Notes under the pieces: model-generated
Databases searched by the model: none
Seen by the model: the letters and a program-made list of their open reading frames with translations, nothing else
Told to the model about the DNA's origin: nothing
Position numbers and translations under genes: made by a program
Part shown: piece after piece, positions 49,900 to 57,163 of the stretch
How positions within the stretch are numbered: the first letter of the stretch is position 1
Layout: every line of letters begins with the position of its first letter
From: Glycomyces artemisiae
GTDB lineage: Bacteria; Actinomycetota; Actinomycetes; Mycobacteriales; Micromonosporaceae
Length of the DNA: 64,000 nucleotides
Reading direction: 5' to 3'
NCBI RefSeq assembly: GCF_003002955.1
Contig: NZ_PVTJ01000011.1
Coordinates: 62,001 to 126,000, forward strand

Positions 49900-50700
49900 A
49901 TGACCGCCGGTCTTGACGCTGTTGCTCGCGCCAACGAGATCCTGCGGACTGAGGCGGGCTCGGGCGTCCACGGGCTCGCCATCGCCGGGGTCAGCGACCA
50001 TGACGAGAACGGCGTGTTCATCGAGCCCGCCGAGCACGTCATGGGCCTGGCCGGGCCCCTGGACCACTACACGCGGCGCGACCGCCCCGAGGGCCACCGG
50101 TCCCAGGCCGGGGACCGCGAATGCACCCTGTACTCGCTGCGGAAGTTCCTGCGCCTCGCCGTCGCGGGCAACCCGAACCTGCTGCTGGTCCTCTACGCGC
50201 CCAAGGAGTCCGTGTTCCGCTCGACGCCACTCGGCGACGAGCTGCGCGCCCTCGGCCCGGCGTTCCTCTCCCAGCAGGCGGCGCGCCGGACCGTCGGGTA
50301 CCTCGACGGCCAGGTCGCGATGCTCCTGGGCCGCGGCCGTCAGAAGGACATGCCGAAGCGGCCCGAACTCGTCGCGGCCCACGGCTACGACACGAAGTTC
50401 GCGTCCCACGCCCTCCGGCTCGGCCTCCAGGGCCTGGAGATGACCGAGCACGCCCGCCTGACCCTGCCGATGCCCGCTGAGCAGCGCGAGCGCGTGCTCG
50501 CCGTCAAGTCCGGGGCCGTCCCCGACCTCGACGCCGTGCTCGCGGAGATCGCCGCGGTCCGCGACCGCATCGAATCGCTCCTCGACGCCGGAACGACGCC
50601 GCTCCCCGCCGAGCCGGACACGGACCGCATCTCGGCGTGGTCGGTCGAGGCGCACCTGCGGCACTGGGCCGCTACCGCTCCCAGAGGGGATCGCCGTTGA
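49900..50700 (+). CDS. rlaP: RNA repair pathway nucleotidyltransferase (RlaP family)
   Basis: A 266-residue DNA polymerase-β-superfamily protein. 'GLAIAGVSDHDENGVFI' near residue 20-35 has the acidic pair of the nucleotidyltransferase site; 'ECTLYSLRKFLRLAVAGNPNLLLVLYAP' and 'KFASHALRLGLQGLEM' fit the RlaP family, which co-occurs with RNA ligases. It starts 11 bases after pnkp with GGAG at good spacing; a GTG at 49885 overlapping the pnkp stop is an alternative. It may add nucleotides to RNA ends before sealing; that role is not established. Its 3' end overlaps a convergent lipoprotein gene by 29 bp. Confidence 0.85.
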   Translation: MTAGLDAVARANEILRTEAGSGVHGLAIAGVSDHDENGVFIEPAEHVMGLAGPLDHYTRRDRPEGHRSQAGDRECTLYSLRKFLRLAVAGNPNLLLVLYAPKESVFRSTPLGDELRALGPAFLSQQAARRTVGYLDGQVAMLLGRGRQKDMPKRPELVAAHGYDTKFASHALRLGLQGLEMTEHARLTLPMPAEQRERVLAVKSGAVPDLDAVLAEIAAVRDRIESLLDAGTTPLPAEPDTDRISAWSVEAHLRHWAATAPRGDRR

Positions 50701-51307
50701 CCACCGCGAGCGCGAGCAGCGCATCCGCGGTCTCCTCCTTCGTCATGCCCGCGTTGTCGATCGCGCCCCCGCCGGTGACCACGACGTGCCCGCTCCTCGC
50801 GGTGAACCAGTAGTCGCTGAACGCTTCCGAATCCGCGTCGGCGAGCGCGTACGACGCCTGGTCCCACTCCGGCGACGGGTGCTCCTCCCCCTGCGCCCGG
50901 TCGGCGTACGCGTCGGCGGCGCTCTCCTCGAAGAGGTAGACGCTGAAGGTGACGTTCACGAAGTCGGCGTCGTCGATCCAGAAGAAGCACTCGACCGCGC
51001 TCGCGACCTCGCGCAGCGAGTCCGCGTCGGGGTCCCCGTTGTCGTAGACCGCGACCGCGGTGTCGAGCGCGTCGGTGTACACCTCGGCCTCGGTCCGCTC
51101 GAAGCCCGTCATCGCCGGGAACGCCTCAAGGACCTGCGCTTCTGTCGGGCACACGTCGGCGGTCGGGTGGAACTCGTACGGCAGCGCCTCCGCGTACTCG
51201 GCGGCGCTCGCGCCTGGCATCTCCGATTCCCAAGGGGCGGGCGGGCCCTGGCATCCCGCGGCGGCCAGCAGCCCGAGAACCCCTGCGATCAACACGAATC
51301 GGCGCAC
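50672..51307 (-). CDS. Secreted lipoprotein of unknown function
   Basis: A 211-residue protein with a lipobox (LLAAAGC, Cys at about residue 19), so it is lipid-anchored outside the membrane. The mature part has 'YEFHPTADVCPTEAQVLEAF', 'VECFFWIDDADFVNVTFSVYLFEESAADAYADR' (as two stretches) and 'HVVVTGGGAIDNAG', which fits the DUF3558-like group of actinobacterial lipoproteins only loosely. The two later cysteines may pair. Monocistronic, convergent with rlaP. Confidence 0.72.
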   Translation of the reverse strand: MRRFVLIAGVLGLLAAAGCQGPPAPWESEMPGASAAEYAEALPYEFHPTADVCPTEAQVLEAFPAMTGFERTEAEVYTDALDTAVAVYDNGDPDADSLREVASAVECFFWIDDADFVNVTFSVYLFEESAADAYADRAQGEEHPSPEWDQASYALADADSEAFSDYWFTARSGHVVVTGGGAIDNAGMTKEETADALLALAVVNGDPLWER

Positions 51308-51337
51308 GATCCACCATATCCGGCGCCGTCAATCCCC

Positions 51338-51343
51338 TAGACT
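51338..51343 (+). promoter_or_regulatory. -10 hexamer of alkB
   Basis: TAGACT is followed after 8 nt by the GTG at 51352. This supports a leaderless alkB mRNA and selects GTG over the in-frame TTG at 51343, which would overlap the hexamer. No good -35 was found. Confidence 0.45.
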
Positions 51344-51351
51344 TGACGGCC

Positions 51352-51993
51352 GTGAGCGACGAGCTGTTCCCAAGGAGCCGGACCGAGGTGGCGCCCGGCG
51401 CCGTCCTCGTGCCCGACTGGCTCGACGCCGACGGCCAGCGAGACCTCGTCGCCGCCTGCCGCGAGTGGGCCCGGAACCCGGCGGGCATGCGCACGGTCCG
51501 CACGCCGGGCGGCGGCACGATGACCGCGAAGCAGGTGTGCCTCGGTTGGCACTGGCGGCCGTACGCGTACTCGAAGACCACCGACGACGGCGCCCCCGTC
51601 AAACCGTTCCCGCCCGAACTCGGCGACCTCGCCCGCGGGGCGCTCGCCGCCGCGTACGGCGAGGCGCCGCCCGCGGTGTACGACATGGCGCTGGTGAACT
51701 TCTACGACGCCGACGCGCACATGGGCATGCACCAGGACCGGGAGGAGCGCTCGGACGCGCCGGTGGTCTCGGTGAGCCTGGGCGACACGTGCGTCTTCCG
51801 GTTCGGCAACACCGAGACGCGCTCGCGGCCGTACACCGACCTGGAGCTGCGCAGCGGCGACCTGTTCGTCTTCGGCGGGCCCTCGCGCCTGGCGTTCCAC
51901 GGCGTCCCGCGCATCCTCCCGGGCACCGCCCCGGCCGGGCTCGGTCTGACCGGGCGGCTGAACCTGACGCTGCGCGCGAGCGGGCTCGGGTGA
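51352..51993 (+). CDS. alkB: AlkB-type 2-oxoglutarate/Fe(II)-dependent DNA/RNA demethylase
   Basis: A 213-residue dioxygenase close to E. coli AlkB (216). Iron ligands: HQD in 'AHMGMHQDREE' and His in 'RLAFHGVPRILPG'; the 2-oxoglutarate arginines are in GRLNLTLR. 'LGDTCVFRFGN' and 'GDLFVFGGPSRL' match the family. It removes 1-methyladenine and 3-methylcytosine by oxidative demethylation. Leaderless GTG start. Located next to the RNA repair operon, though apparently on its own transcript. Confidence 0.93.
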   Translation: MSDELFPRSRTEVAPGAVLVPDWLDADGQRDLVAACREWARNPAGMRTVRTPGGGTMTAKQVCLGWHWRPYAYSKTTDDGAPVKPFPPELGDLARGALAAAYGEAPPAVYDMALVNFYDADAHMGMHQDREERSDAPVVSVSLGDTCVFRFGNTETRSRPYTDLELRSGDLFVFGGPSRLAFHGVPRILPGTAPAGLGLTGRLNLTLRASGLG

Positions 51994-52053
51994 CGGTAAA
52001 GGTCACGTCCTTTTCCGTTTGTCACGCGCGGTCGGCGCGGTCATCATGGACCG

Positions 52054-52968
52054 ATGCCCGTCCGCCATGTTCTGCTCGCCGTGGCCGTCGCCGTGATGTG
52101 GGGTCTCAACTTCATCGCCATCGACGCCTCGCTCCAGCACTTCCCGCCGATGTTCCTCGTCGCGCTCCGGTTCGCGCTCATCGCGATCCCCACGGTCCTG
52201 CTGGTCAAGCGCCCTGATGTGCCGCTGCGCTGGCTGATCGGGTACGGGTTCGGCTTCGGCGTGCTCCAGTTCCTGTTCCTGTACTGGGGCCTGGCCGCGG
52301 GGATGCCCACGGGTCTGGCGTCGCTGGTGCTCCAGGCGTCGGGGCCGTTCACGATGCTCCTGGGCGCGACGTTCCTGCGCGAGCGCGTCTCCGGGCCGCA
52401 GCTGCTCGGCATCCTCGTCGCGGTCGGAGGCCTCGCGGTGGTCGGCTGGCAGCGGGCCGAGCACGCGAGCGTGATCCCGTTCCTCCTGACGCTCGCGGGC
52501 GCGCTCGGCTGGGCGATCGGCAACGTCGCGAACCGGCAGGCGCGGGCCGCGAACCCGCTGCACCTGACGCTGTGGATGTCCGTGGTCCCGCCGCTGCCGA
52601 TGCTCGCGCTCGCGCTGGTCGTCGAGGGGCCCTCGCGGATCGCGTTCTCGCTCACCGACTACAGCGACCCGGGCGCGCTCGCGGCCGTGCTCGGGCTGCT
52701 CTACACCGTGCTCGTCGGCACGGTCGTCGGCTCCGGCCTGTGGACCTGGCTCATGTCCCGCCACCCGGCGGGCGTGGTCGCCCCGTTCTCGATGCTCGTG
52801 CCGGTCACCGGCATGACCGCGGCCTGGCTCATCCTCGGCGAGACCGTCACGCTCCCCGAAGCGCTCGGCGGCGTCCTGGTCGTCGGCGGCGTCCTTCTGG
52901 GAAGCATCCGCCGCCGCAAGCCCCGGCTCCTGCCACCGGTCGCGGCGCCCGCGGCTGCGCAGGCTTAG
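52054..52968 (+). CDS. EamA-family (DMT superfamily) transporter
   Basis: A 304-residue protein with ten helices in two EamA repeats ('AVAVAVMWGLNFIAIDASL' and 'LAGALGWAIGNVANRQA'). The segments 'LVLQASGPFTMLLGATFLRERVS' and 'VAPFSMLVPVTGMTAAWLILGETV' end each repeat. Resembles RhaT/YdcZ-like exporters such as amino acid effluxers. Substrate unknown. Monocistronic. Confidence 0.88.
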   Translation: MPVRHVLLAVAVAVMWGLNFIAIDASLQHFPPMFLVALRFALIAIPTVLLVKRPDVPLRWLIGYGFGFGVLQFLFLYWGLAAGMPTGLASLVLQASGPFTMLLGATFLRERVSGPQLLGILVAVGGLAVVGWQRAEHASVIPFLLTLAGALGWAIGNVANRQARAANPLHLTLWMSVVPPLPMLALALVVEGPSRIAFSLTDYSDPGALAAVLGLLYTVLVGTVVGSGLWTWLMSRHPAGVVAPFSMLVPVTGMTAAWLILGETVTLPEALGGVLVVGGVLLGSIRRRKPRLLPPVAAPAAAQA

Positions 52969-53020
52969 ACCGGTCCGGCAGCGCTGCAACCGCTCCCGCG
53001 GCGGGCGGCGTCTTCCACCC

Positions 53021-54220
53021 ATGAAACGAAGAACAACATCATGGGCCCGCGCGGCCGGATCGATCGGCGGCGCGGCCCTCGTCATGACGGCCTTGGGCTG
53101 CAACGGATCGGACGAAGGGTCCGATGACGCGGCGGGCGGCGGGGGCCTCCTCGACGCCGCGCAGCTGATCGAGATCGCCAACGAGAACATCCGCCTCGAC
53201 ATGGAACTGAGCGCCGCCGAGGACCGGATCATCGCCGAATGCCTTGAGGCGCAGGGCTTCACCGTCCACGACATGGTCTATCTGGGCCAGAACGAGCCCT
53301 ACGAGGTCGACACCGTGGTCTACTCCTATCCCGCCGACCCGTTCCTGCCGACCGTCGACGACGCGGCGCAGTACGGGTTCGGCTGGTGGGCCGACACCGA
53401 GGAGATGTGGGAGTCCCAGGAGACCCAGGACTACTACGAGGCGACCAGCGACCTCGGACCCGAGACGCCCGAGTTCGACAATTCCGCGTTCGACGCCCTC
53501 TCCGAAGCGGAGCGCCGTGCCTGGCGCGTCGCCTACCAGGGCGAGGAGGCGGTCGAGGCGCTCGAATACGACCCCGAGGCGGGCGGCGAGGACGCCGGCG
53601 GCGGCGAAGACGGCGCGCTCGACTTCGGCGGCGGCGGCGAGAGCGGGCCGGAGCCCGGCGGCTGCCAGCTGGAGATGATCGAGCAGCTCTACGACGCTCC
53701 ATACCAGGTCGAGATCGAAGGGACCGACCAAGTGGACTGGGAGTGGCGCCCGCGGGCGCCGGAGATCGACCTCGAAGCCGCCGGCGCCGAGTACGCCGCC
53801 CGGATCGCCGACGCCAACGGCGGCTTCCTCGACTGCATCGACGAGCGCGGCTACCCCGGCTGGGAGTTCAACGACGAAGGCACGCTCGCGATGATCGACT
53901 ACTCGTCGCTGCTGTACACCGGCGAGACCTACGACGAGGGGGTCCCCGACGGCGAGGACCGCGCCGAGGACACGAACCCGCCTGTGCCCGACCTCCCCGA
54001 GGACGTCCCCGACGACTTCGACGGCAAGCGGGCCTACGAGACCGACATGGCCGTGGCCTTCGCCGAATGCGGTGACGAGACCGGCTACCGCGACACCGCG
54101 ACCTCGACGTACGACCAGGTGGTCGCCGAGCTGTACACGGCGATCGAGACCGACATCTACGCCTGGCAGGGCGAGATCAAGGACTACACCGCCAAGGCCC
54201 AGGAGCTGATCTCGGGCTGA
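53021..54220 (+). CDS. Large acidic lipoprotein of unknown function
   Basis: A 399-residue protein with lipobox TALGC (Cys at about residue 27). After a Gly/Asp-rich linker, the mature part is very acidic and rich in Tyr and Trp. A pattern 'ECLEAQGF' (about 68) and 'DCIDERGYPGWEF' (about 270) and 'FAECGDETGYRD' recurs, as in actinobacterial lipoproteins with repeated Cys-x-x-E-x-G motifs. A central Gly/Glu linker (GGEDAGGGEDG) separates two domains. No enzymatic motif visible. Confidence 0.72.
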   Translation: MKRRTTSWARAAGSIGGAALVMTALGCNGSDEGSDDAAGGGGLLDAAQLIEIANENIRLDMELSAAEDRIIAECLEAQGFTVHDMVYLGQNEPYEVDTVVYSYPADPFLPTVDDAAQYGFGWWADTEEMWESQETQDYYEATSDLGPETPEFDNSAFDALSEAERRAWRVAYQGEEAVEALEYDPEAGGEDAGGGEDGALDFGGGGESGPEPGGCQLEMIEQLYDAPYQVEIEGTDQVDWEWRPRAPEIDLEAAGAEYAARIADANGGFLDCIDERGYPGWEFNDEGTLAMIDYSSLLYTGETYDEGVPDGEDRAEDTNPPVPDLPEDVPDDFDGKRAYETDMAVAFAECGDETGYRDTATSTYDQVVAELYTAIETDIYAWQGEIKDYTAKAQELISG

Positions 54221-54378
54221 CCTTCGCCGCTCGGCCCCGTGGTGCGCGGGGGCCGGGCGGACGCGGCGAGGCATCGGAGACGGACACGGGGCGGCGGTTC
54301 GCGGGGAACGCGCCGACCCGGATCGGACCGGGATCGCGGAAGAGGCTCGGGCGGCCCGGGCGGACGTAGGATGGCGGC

Positions 54379-54738
54379 ATGCCCGAACGCGAGACACCTG
54401 CTCCTGCAAAGCCCTTGCACCACGCCTCCCCCAGCGGCGAGCAGTTCGCCAATGCCGCATCGGTGTTCGCGCTCCTGGCCGACTCGACCCGCCTGCACCT
54501 GCTGTGGGTCCTCGCCCAGGACGAGGCCGACGTGTCCGCACTGACCGAGGCCACCGGGGCGGCGCGGCCCGCCGTGAGCCAGCACCTGGCGAAGCTGCGG
54601 CTCGCCGGGCTGGTGCAGCCGCGGCGCGAGGGGCGGCGGGCGGTCTACTCGCTCACCGACGGGCACCTGCGCAGGCTCGTCGTCGAGGCCCTGAGCCGCG
54701 CGGACCACCAGGTCACCGGGGAGCCCTGGCACCAGTAG
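54379..54738 (+). CDS. ArsR-family transcriptional regulator
   Basis: A 119-residue winged-helix repressor. 'VFALLADSTRLHLLWVLA' and 'RPAVSQHLAKLRLAGLVQPRREGRRAVYSL' are the ArsR HTH and wing. No CxC or His metal site of the classical α3/α5 kinds is obvious, but an N-terminal 'LHHAS' and C-terminal 'DHQVTGEPWHQ' His cluster might coordinate metal. It precedes an MFS exporter by 84 bp with a palindromic operator between, so it probably controls the exporter. Confidence 0.88.
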   Translation: MPERETPAPAKPLHHASPSGEQFANAASVFALLADSTRLHLLWVLAQDEADVSALTEATGAARPAVSQHLAKLRLAGLVQPRREGRRAVYSLTDGHLRRLVVEALSRADHQVTGEPWHQ

Positions 54739-54758
54739 GCTCGCACATATGGGCGACG

Positions 54759-54776
54759 TGTGCGCAAGTGCGCACA
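54759..54776 (+). promoter_or_regulatory. ArsR-type operator between arsR and the MFS gene
   Basis: Perfect dyad TGTGCGCA-AG-TGCGCACA (8-2-8), followed by TACGGT at 54783-54788, a possible -10 for the MFS gene at 54823. Half-site similarity CGCACAT also appears at 54742-54748. The 8-2-8 shape is typical for ArsR-family repressors. Confidence 0.65.
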
Positions 54777-54822
54777 TGATGGTACGGTCGGAGCATCAGC
54801 ATCCCCGGACCGAGGACCCGCC

Positions 54823-56073
54823 GTGCTCTCCGTACTCTGTTCCCGCACCTACCGCCACCTGTTCGCCGCGCAGGTCATCGCCCTGACCGGCACCGGACTC
54901 GCGACCGTGGCGCTGAGCCTCCTCGCGTACGACCTCGCCGGGGCGCGGGCGGGCGCGGTCCTCGGGACCGCGCTGGCGGTCAAGATGCTCGCGTACCTCG
55001 TCGTCGGCCCGATCGCGACCGCCCTCGCCGAGCGCGTCTCGCGCCAGAAGCTCATGGTGGGCATGGACATCGCACGGGCCGCGGTCGCGCTGGCGCTGCC
55101 GTTCACGACCGAGGTGTGGCAGGTGTACGTCCTCGTCCTGGTCCTCCAGTCCGCATCGGCGGCCTTCACTCCCACATTCCAGGCGACGATCCCCGACGTC
55201 CTCACCGAGGAGGAGGACTACACGAAGGCGCTGTCGCTCTCGCGCCTCGCCTACGACCTGGAGAGCCTCTTCAGCCCAATGCTCGCCGCGGCCCTGCTGG
55301 CGGCCGTCTCCTACAACTGGCTGTTCACGGGCACCGCGATCGGCTTCCTCGCCTCGGCAGTCCTGGTGGTCTCGGTCGCGCTGCCGAAGCTCGCGCCCGC
55401 CGCGCACGGCGAAGGCCGGTGGGCCAAGACCACCCGCGGGTTCCGTCTCTACGCCGCAACGCCACGGCTGCGGGGTCTGCTGCTGGCGCACCTGGCCGTG
55501 GCCGCCGCGACGGCGATGGTCGTGGTCGACACCGTGGTCCTGGTGCAGGACGTGCTCGGCCGCGGCAACGGCGACGTCGCCATCGCGTTGGGCGCCTTCG
55601 GCATCGGCTCGATGACCGCCGCACTCGCCCTGCCGCGGCTGCTGCGGCGAGTCAACGACCGGACCGTCATGGTCCCGGCCGCGTTCACCCTCGCCGCGGG
55701 ACTGGCGCTCCTGACCGCCGCACTCGGCGGCGGCGTCCTCGGCTGGGCGGGGCTCCTCTCGCTGTGGACGGTCCTCGGTGTCGCGACCGGCGCGATCCTC
55801 ACCCCGACCGGGCGGATCGTCACCGCCTCCTCCACGCCGACCGGCCGGCCCGCCGCGTTCGCCGCGCAGTTCTCCCTGTCCCACGGCTGGTTCCTCCTCA
55901 CCTACCCGCTCGCCGGATGGCTTGCCGCGCAGGCGAACACGGGGACGGCCGCAGCCGTCCTCGCCGCGGTGGCGCTCACTGCGGCCGTCGCCGCGCTCCT
56001 CGCCTGGCCCTCCCGCGACTCCGCCACGGTCACCGCGGCGCGCGAGACCGAGCAGAAGGTCCTTGCCGCATAG
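54823..56073 (+). CDS. MFS transporter (drug/metal efflux type)
   Basis: A 416-residue protein with 12 helices. Motif A variant in 'GPIATALAERVSRQKLMVGMD' between helices 2 and 3; 'ATIPDVLTEEEDYTKALSLSRLAYDLESL' in two pieces is typical of MFS_3 exporters controlled by ArsR regulators. GTG start at 54823 with GAGGA upstream; the longer in-frame ATG at 54760 lies within the operator. Expected to export whatever de-represses the ArsR regulator. Confidence 0.87.
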   Translation: MLSVLCSRTYRHLFAAQVIALTGTGLATVALSLLAYDLAGARAGAVLGTALAVKMLAYLVVGPIATALAERVSRQKLMVGMDIARAAVALALPFTTEVWQVYVLVLVLQSASAAFTPTFQATIPDVLTEEEDYTKALSLSRLAYDLESLFSPMLAAALLAAVSYNWLFTGTAIGFLASAVLVVSVALPKLAPAAHGEGRWAKTTRGFRLYAATPRLRGLLLAHLAVAAATAMVVVDTVVLVQDVLGRGNGDVAIALGAFGIGSMTAALALPRLLRRVNDRTVMVPAAFTLAAGLALLTAALGGGVLGWAGLLSLWTVLGVATGAILTPTGRIVTASSTPTGRPAAFAAQFSLSHGWFLLTYPLAGWLAAQANTGTAAAVLAAVALTAAVAALLAWPSRDSATVTAARETEQKVLAA

Positions 56074-56118
56074 GCGCAATCATCAGACCTCTTTTTTGTT
56101 TGGTAAGGCAATCAAACA

Positions 56119-56146
56119 TTGACATGTCTTCCGGGATATATAAGAA
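56119..56146 (+). promoter_or_regulatory. Promoter of the GH12 gene
   Basis: Consensus TTGACA (56119-56124), 16-bp spacer, TAAGAA (56141-56146), in a clear AT-rich window. Transcription would start about 80 nt before the ATG at 56239, leaving a leader with AGGAAGGA. Confidence 0.6.
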
Positions 56147-56238
56147 TGTCCATGTATCAGGCCGGACTCCCACGCGCGGCGGCATCCGCGCGACGGGGTG
56201 GGAGCCGCACGGCCGTGCAGGCAGGAAGGAATGGTCAG

Positions 56239-56988
56239 ATGAAAGCAGTCGACAAGAAGGCGGTCTTCGCGCAGATGGTGCTCGCCGTCCTCGTGATCGC
56301 CGGACTCCTGGGCTTCGCGACCCCGGCGCAGGCGCAGGTGTACTCCACGTGCGACCGCTGGGGCAGCTACACGCAGGGGTCCTGGACGAACTACAACAAC
56401 ATCTGGGGCGACAACGCCGGGAGTCAGTGCCTCACGGTGAACAGCATCAAGTCCTGGTACGTCGACGCGACGCACACCGGCGGCGGGATCAAGTCCTACC
56501 CGAACACCTCGACCAGGCTCCAGACCCCCCTGTCGCAGCTGAACTCGGCGGGCTTCTGGTACAACACCTCTTCGGCGCCGGTGGGCGGCAGCGACCACTG
56601 GAACTGGACGAGCGACCTCTGGTCGACGAACAACCAGGACGAGATCATGGTCTTCACCGACTGGTCGGGGAACTCCGCGGGCGGCTGGGGCAGCCAGATC
56701 GCGTCCAACGTGACCATCGGCGGCGTCCTCTACGCCTCGGTCTGGCAGGCCGACCCGGGCTGGAACGTCCTCCAGCTCATACCGGCCCAGAAGACGACCA
56801 CCGGCACCGTCGACGCCTCGGCCGTGTGGCGCTGGGCGGCGGACAACGGCCGACTGCGCAACACCACGTTCGACACGATGCAGTTCGGCCTGGAGATCAC
56901 CTCGACCAGCGGCGTGCAGAAGCGGTACTCGCTCAACAGCTACAGCGCCTGGTGGAGCAACACCTCCGGCGGCGGATCGAACATCTGA
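56239..56988 (+). CDS. Secreted glycoside hydrolase family 12 (endoglucanase/xyloglucanase)
   Basis: A 249-residue exported protein. Signal peptide at 1-35 (MVLAVLVIAGLLGFATPAQA-Q). The mature β-sandwich starts 'CDRWGSYTQGSWTNYNNIWG', followed by 'QCLTVN', 'DEIMVFTDWSG' (first catalytic Glu, about residue 135) and 'TMQFGLEITSTSG' (second Glu, about 218), as in GH12. The family cleaves β-1,4-glucan or xyloglucan with retention. Longer in-frame upstream extension is not supported by ribosome binding sites. Terminator at 56997. Confidence 0.85.
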   Translation: MKAVDKKAVFAQMVLAVLVIAGLLGFATPAQAQVYSTCDRWGSYTQGSWTNYNNIWGDNAGSQCLTVNSIKSWYVDATHTGGGIKSYPNTSTRLQTPLSQLNSAGFWYNTSSAPVGGSDHWNWTSDLWSTNNQDEIMVFTDWSGNSAGGWGSQIASNVTIGGVLYASVWQADPGWNVLQLIPAQKTTTGTVDASAVWRWAADNGRLRNTTFDTMQFGLEITSTSGVQKRYSLNSYSAWWSNTSGGGSNI

Positions 56989-56996
56989 TCCGAGCC

Positions 56997-57041
56997 GTCG
57001 CGCCCCGTCCCGGACCCGCGCGGTCCGCGGCGGGGTGCGAC
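56997..57041 (+). terminator. Terminator after the GH12 gene
   Basis: Outer arms GTCGCGCCCCG / CGGGGTGCGAC (one G-U pair) and inner arms CGGACC / GGTCCG form an extended hairpin starting 8 nt after the stop codon. Confidence 0.7.
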
Positions 57042-57124
57042 CCGTTCGCCGATTCATTCGATCTATTCGATTCGCCAGTCGCGCGATCTCCGAGATTCGG
57101 CGCGGAATTCTGGACGTTCTCCCC

Positions 57125-57154
57125 TTGACGCTTCAGTCGCCACTACGGGATGAT
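57125..57154 (+). promoter_or_regulatory. Promoter of the GH36-GH42 operon
   Basis: TTGACG (57125-57130), 18-bp spacer, GATGAT (57149-57154); the predicted start of transcription is within a few bases of the ATG at 57164, so the mRNA would be nearly leaderless. Confidence 0.5.
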
Positions 57155-57163
57155 CGTAAAGAT

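Noticed and set aside
51990-52020. Terminator after alkB
   Set aside because: GTGAC/GTCAC arms are only 5 bp with a 7-nt loop; the T-rich stretch behind it is suggestive, but the stem is too weak to list.
56180-56215. CebR-type cellulase operator before the GH12 gene
   Set aside because: TGGGAGC occurs but the matching half GCTCCCA does not follow at the required spacing.
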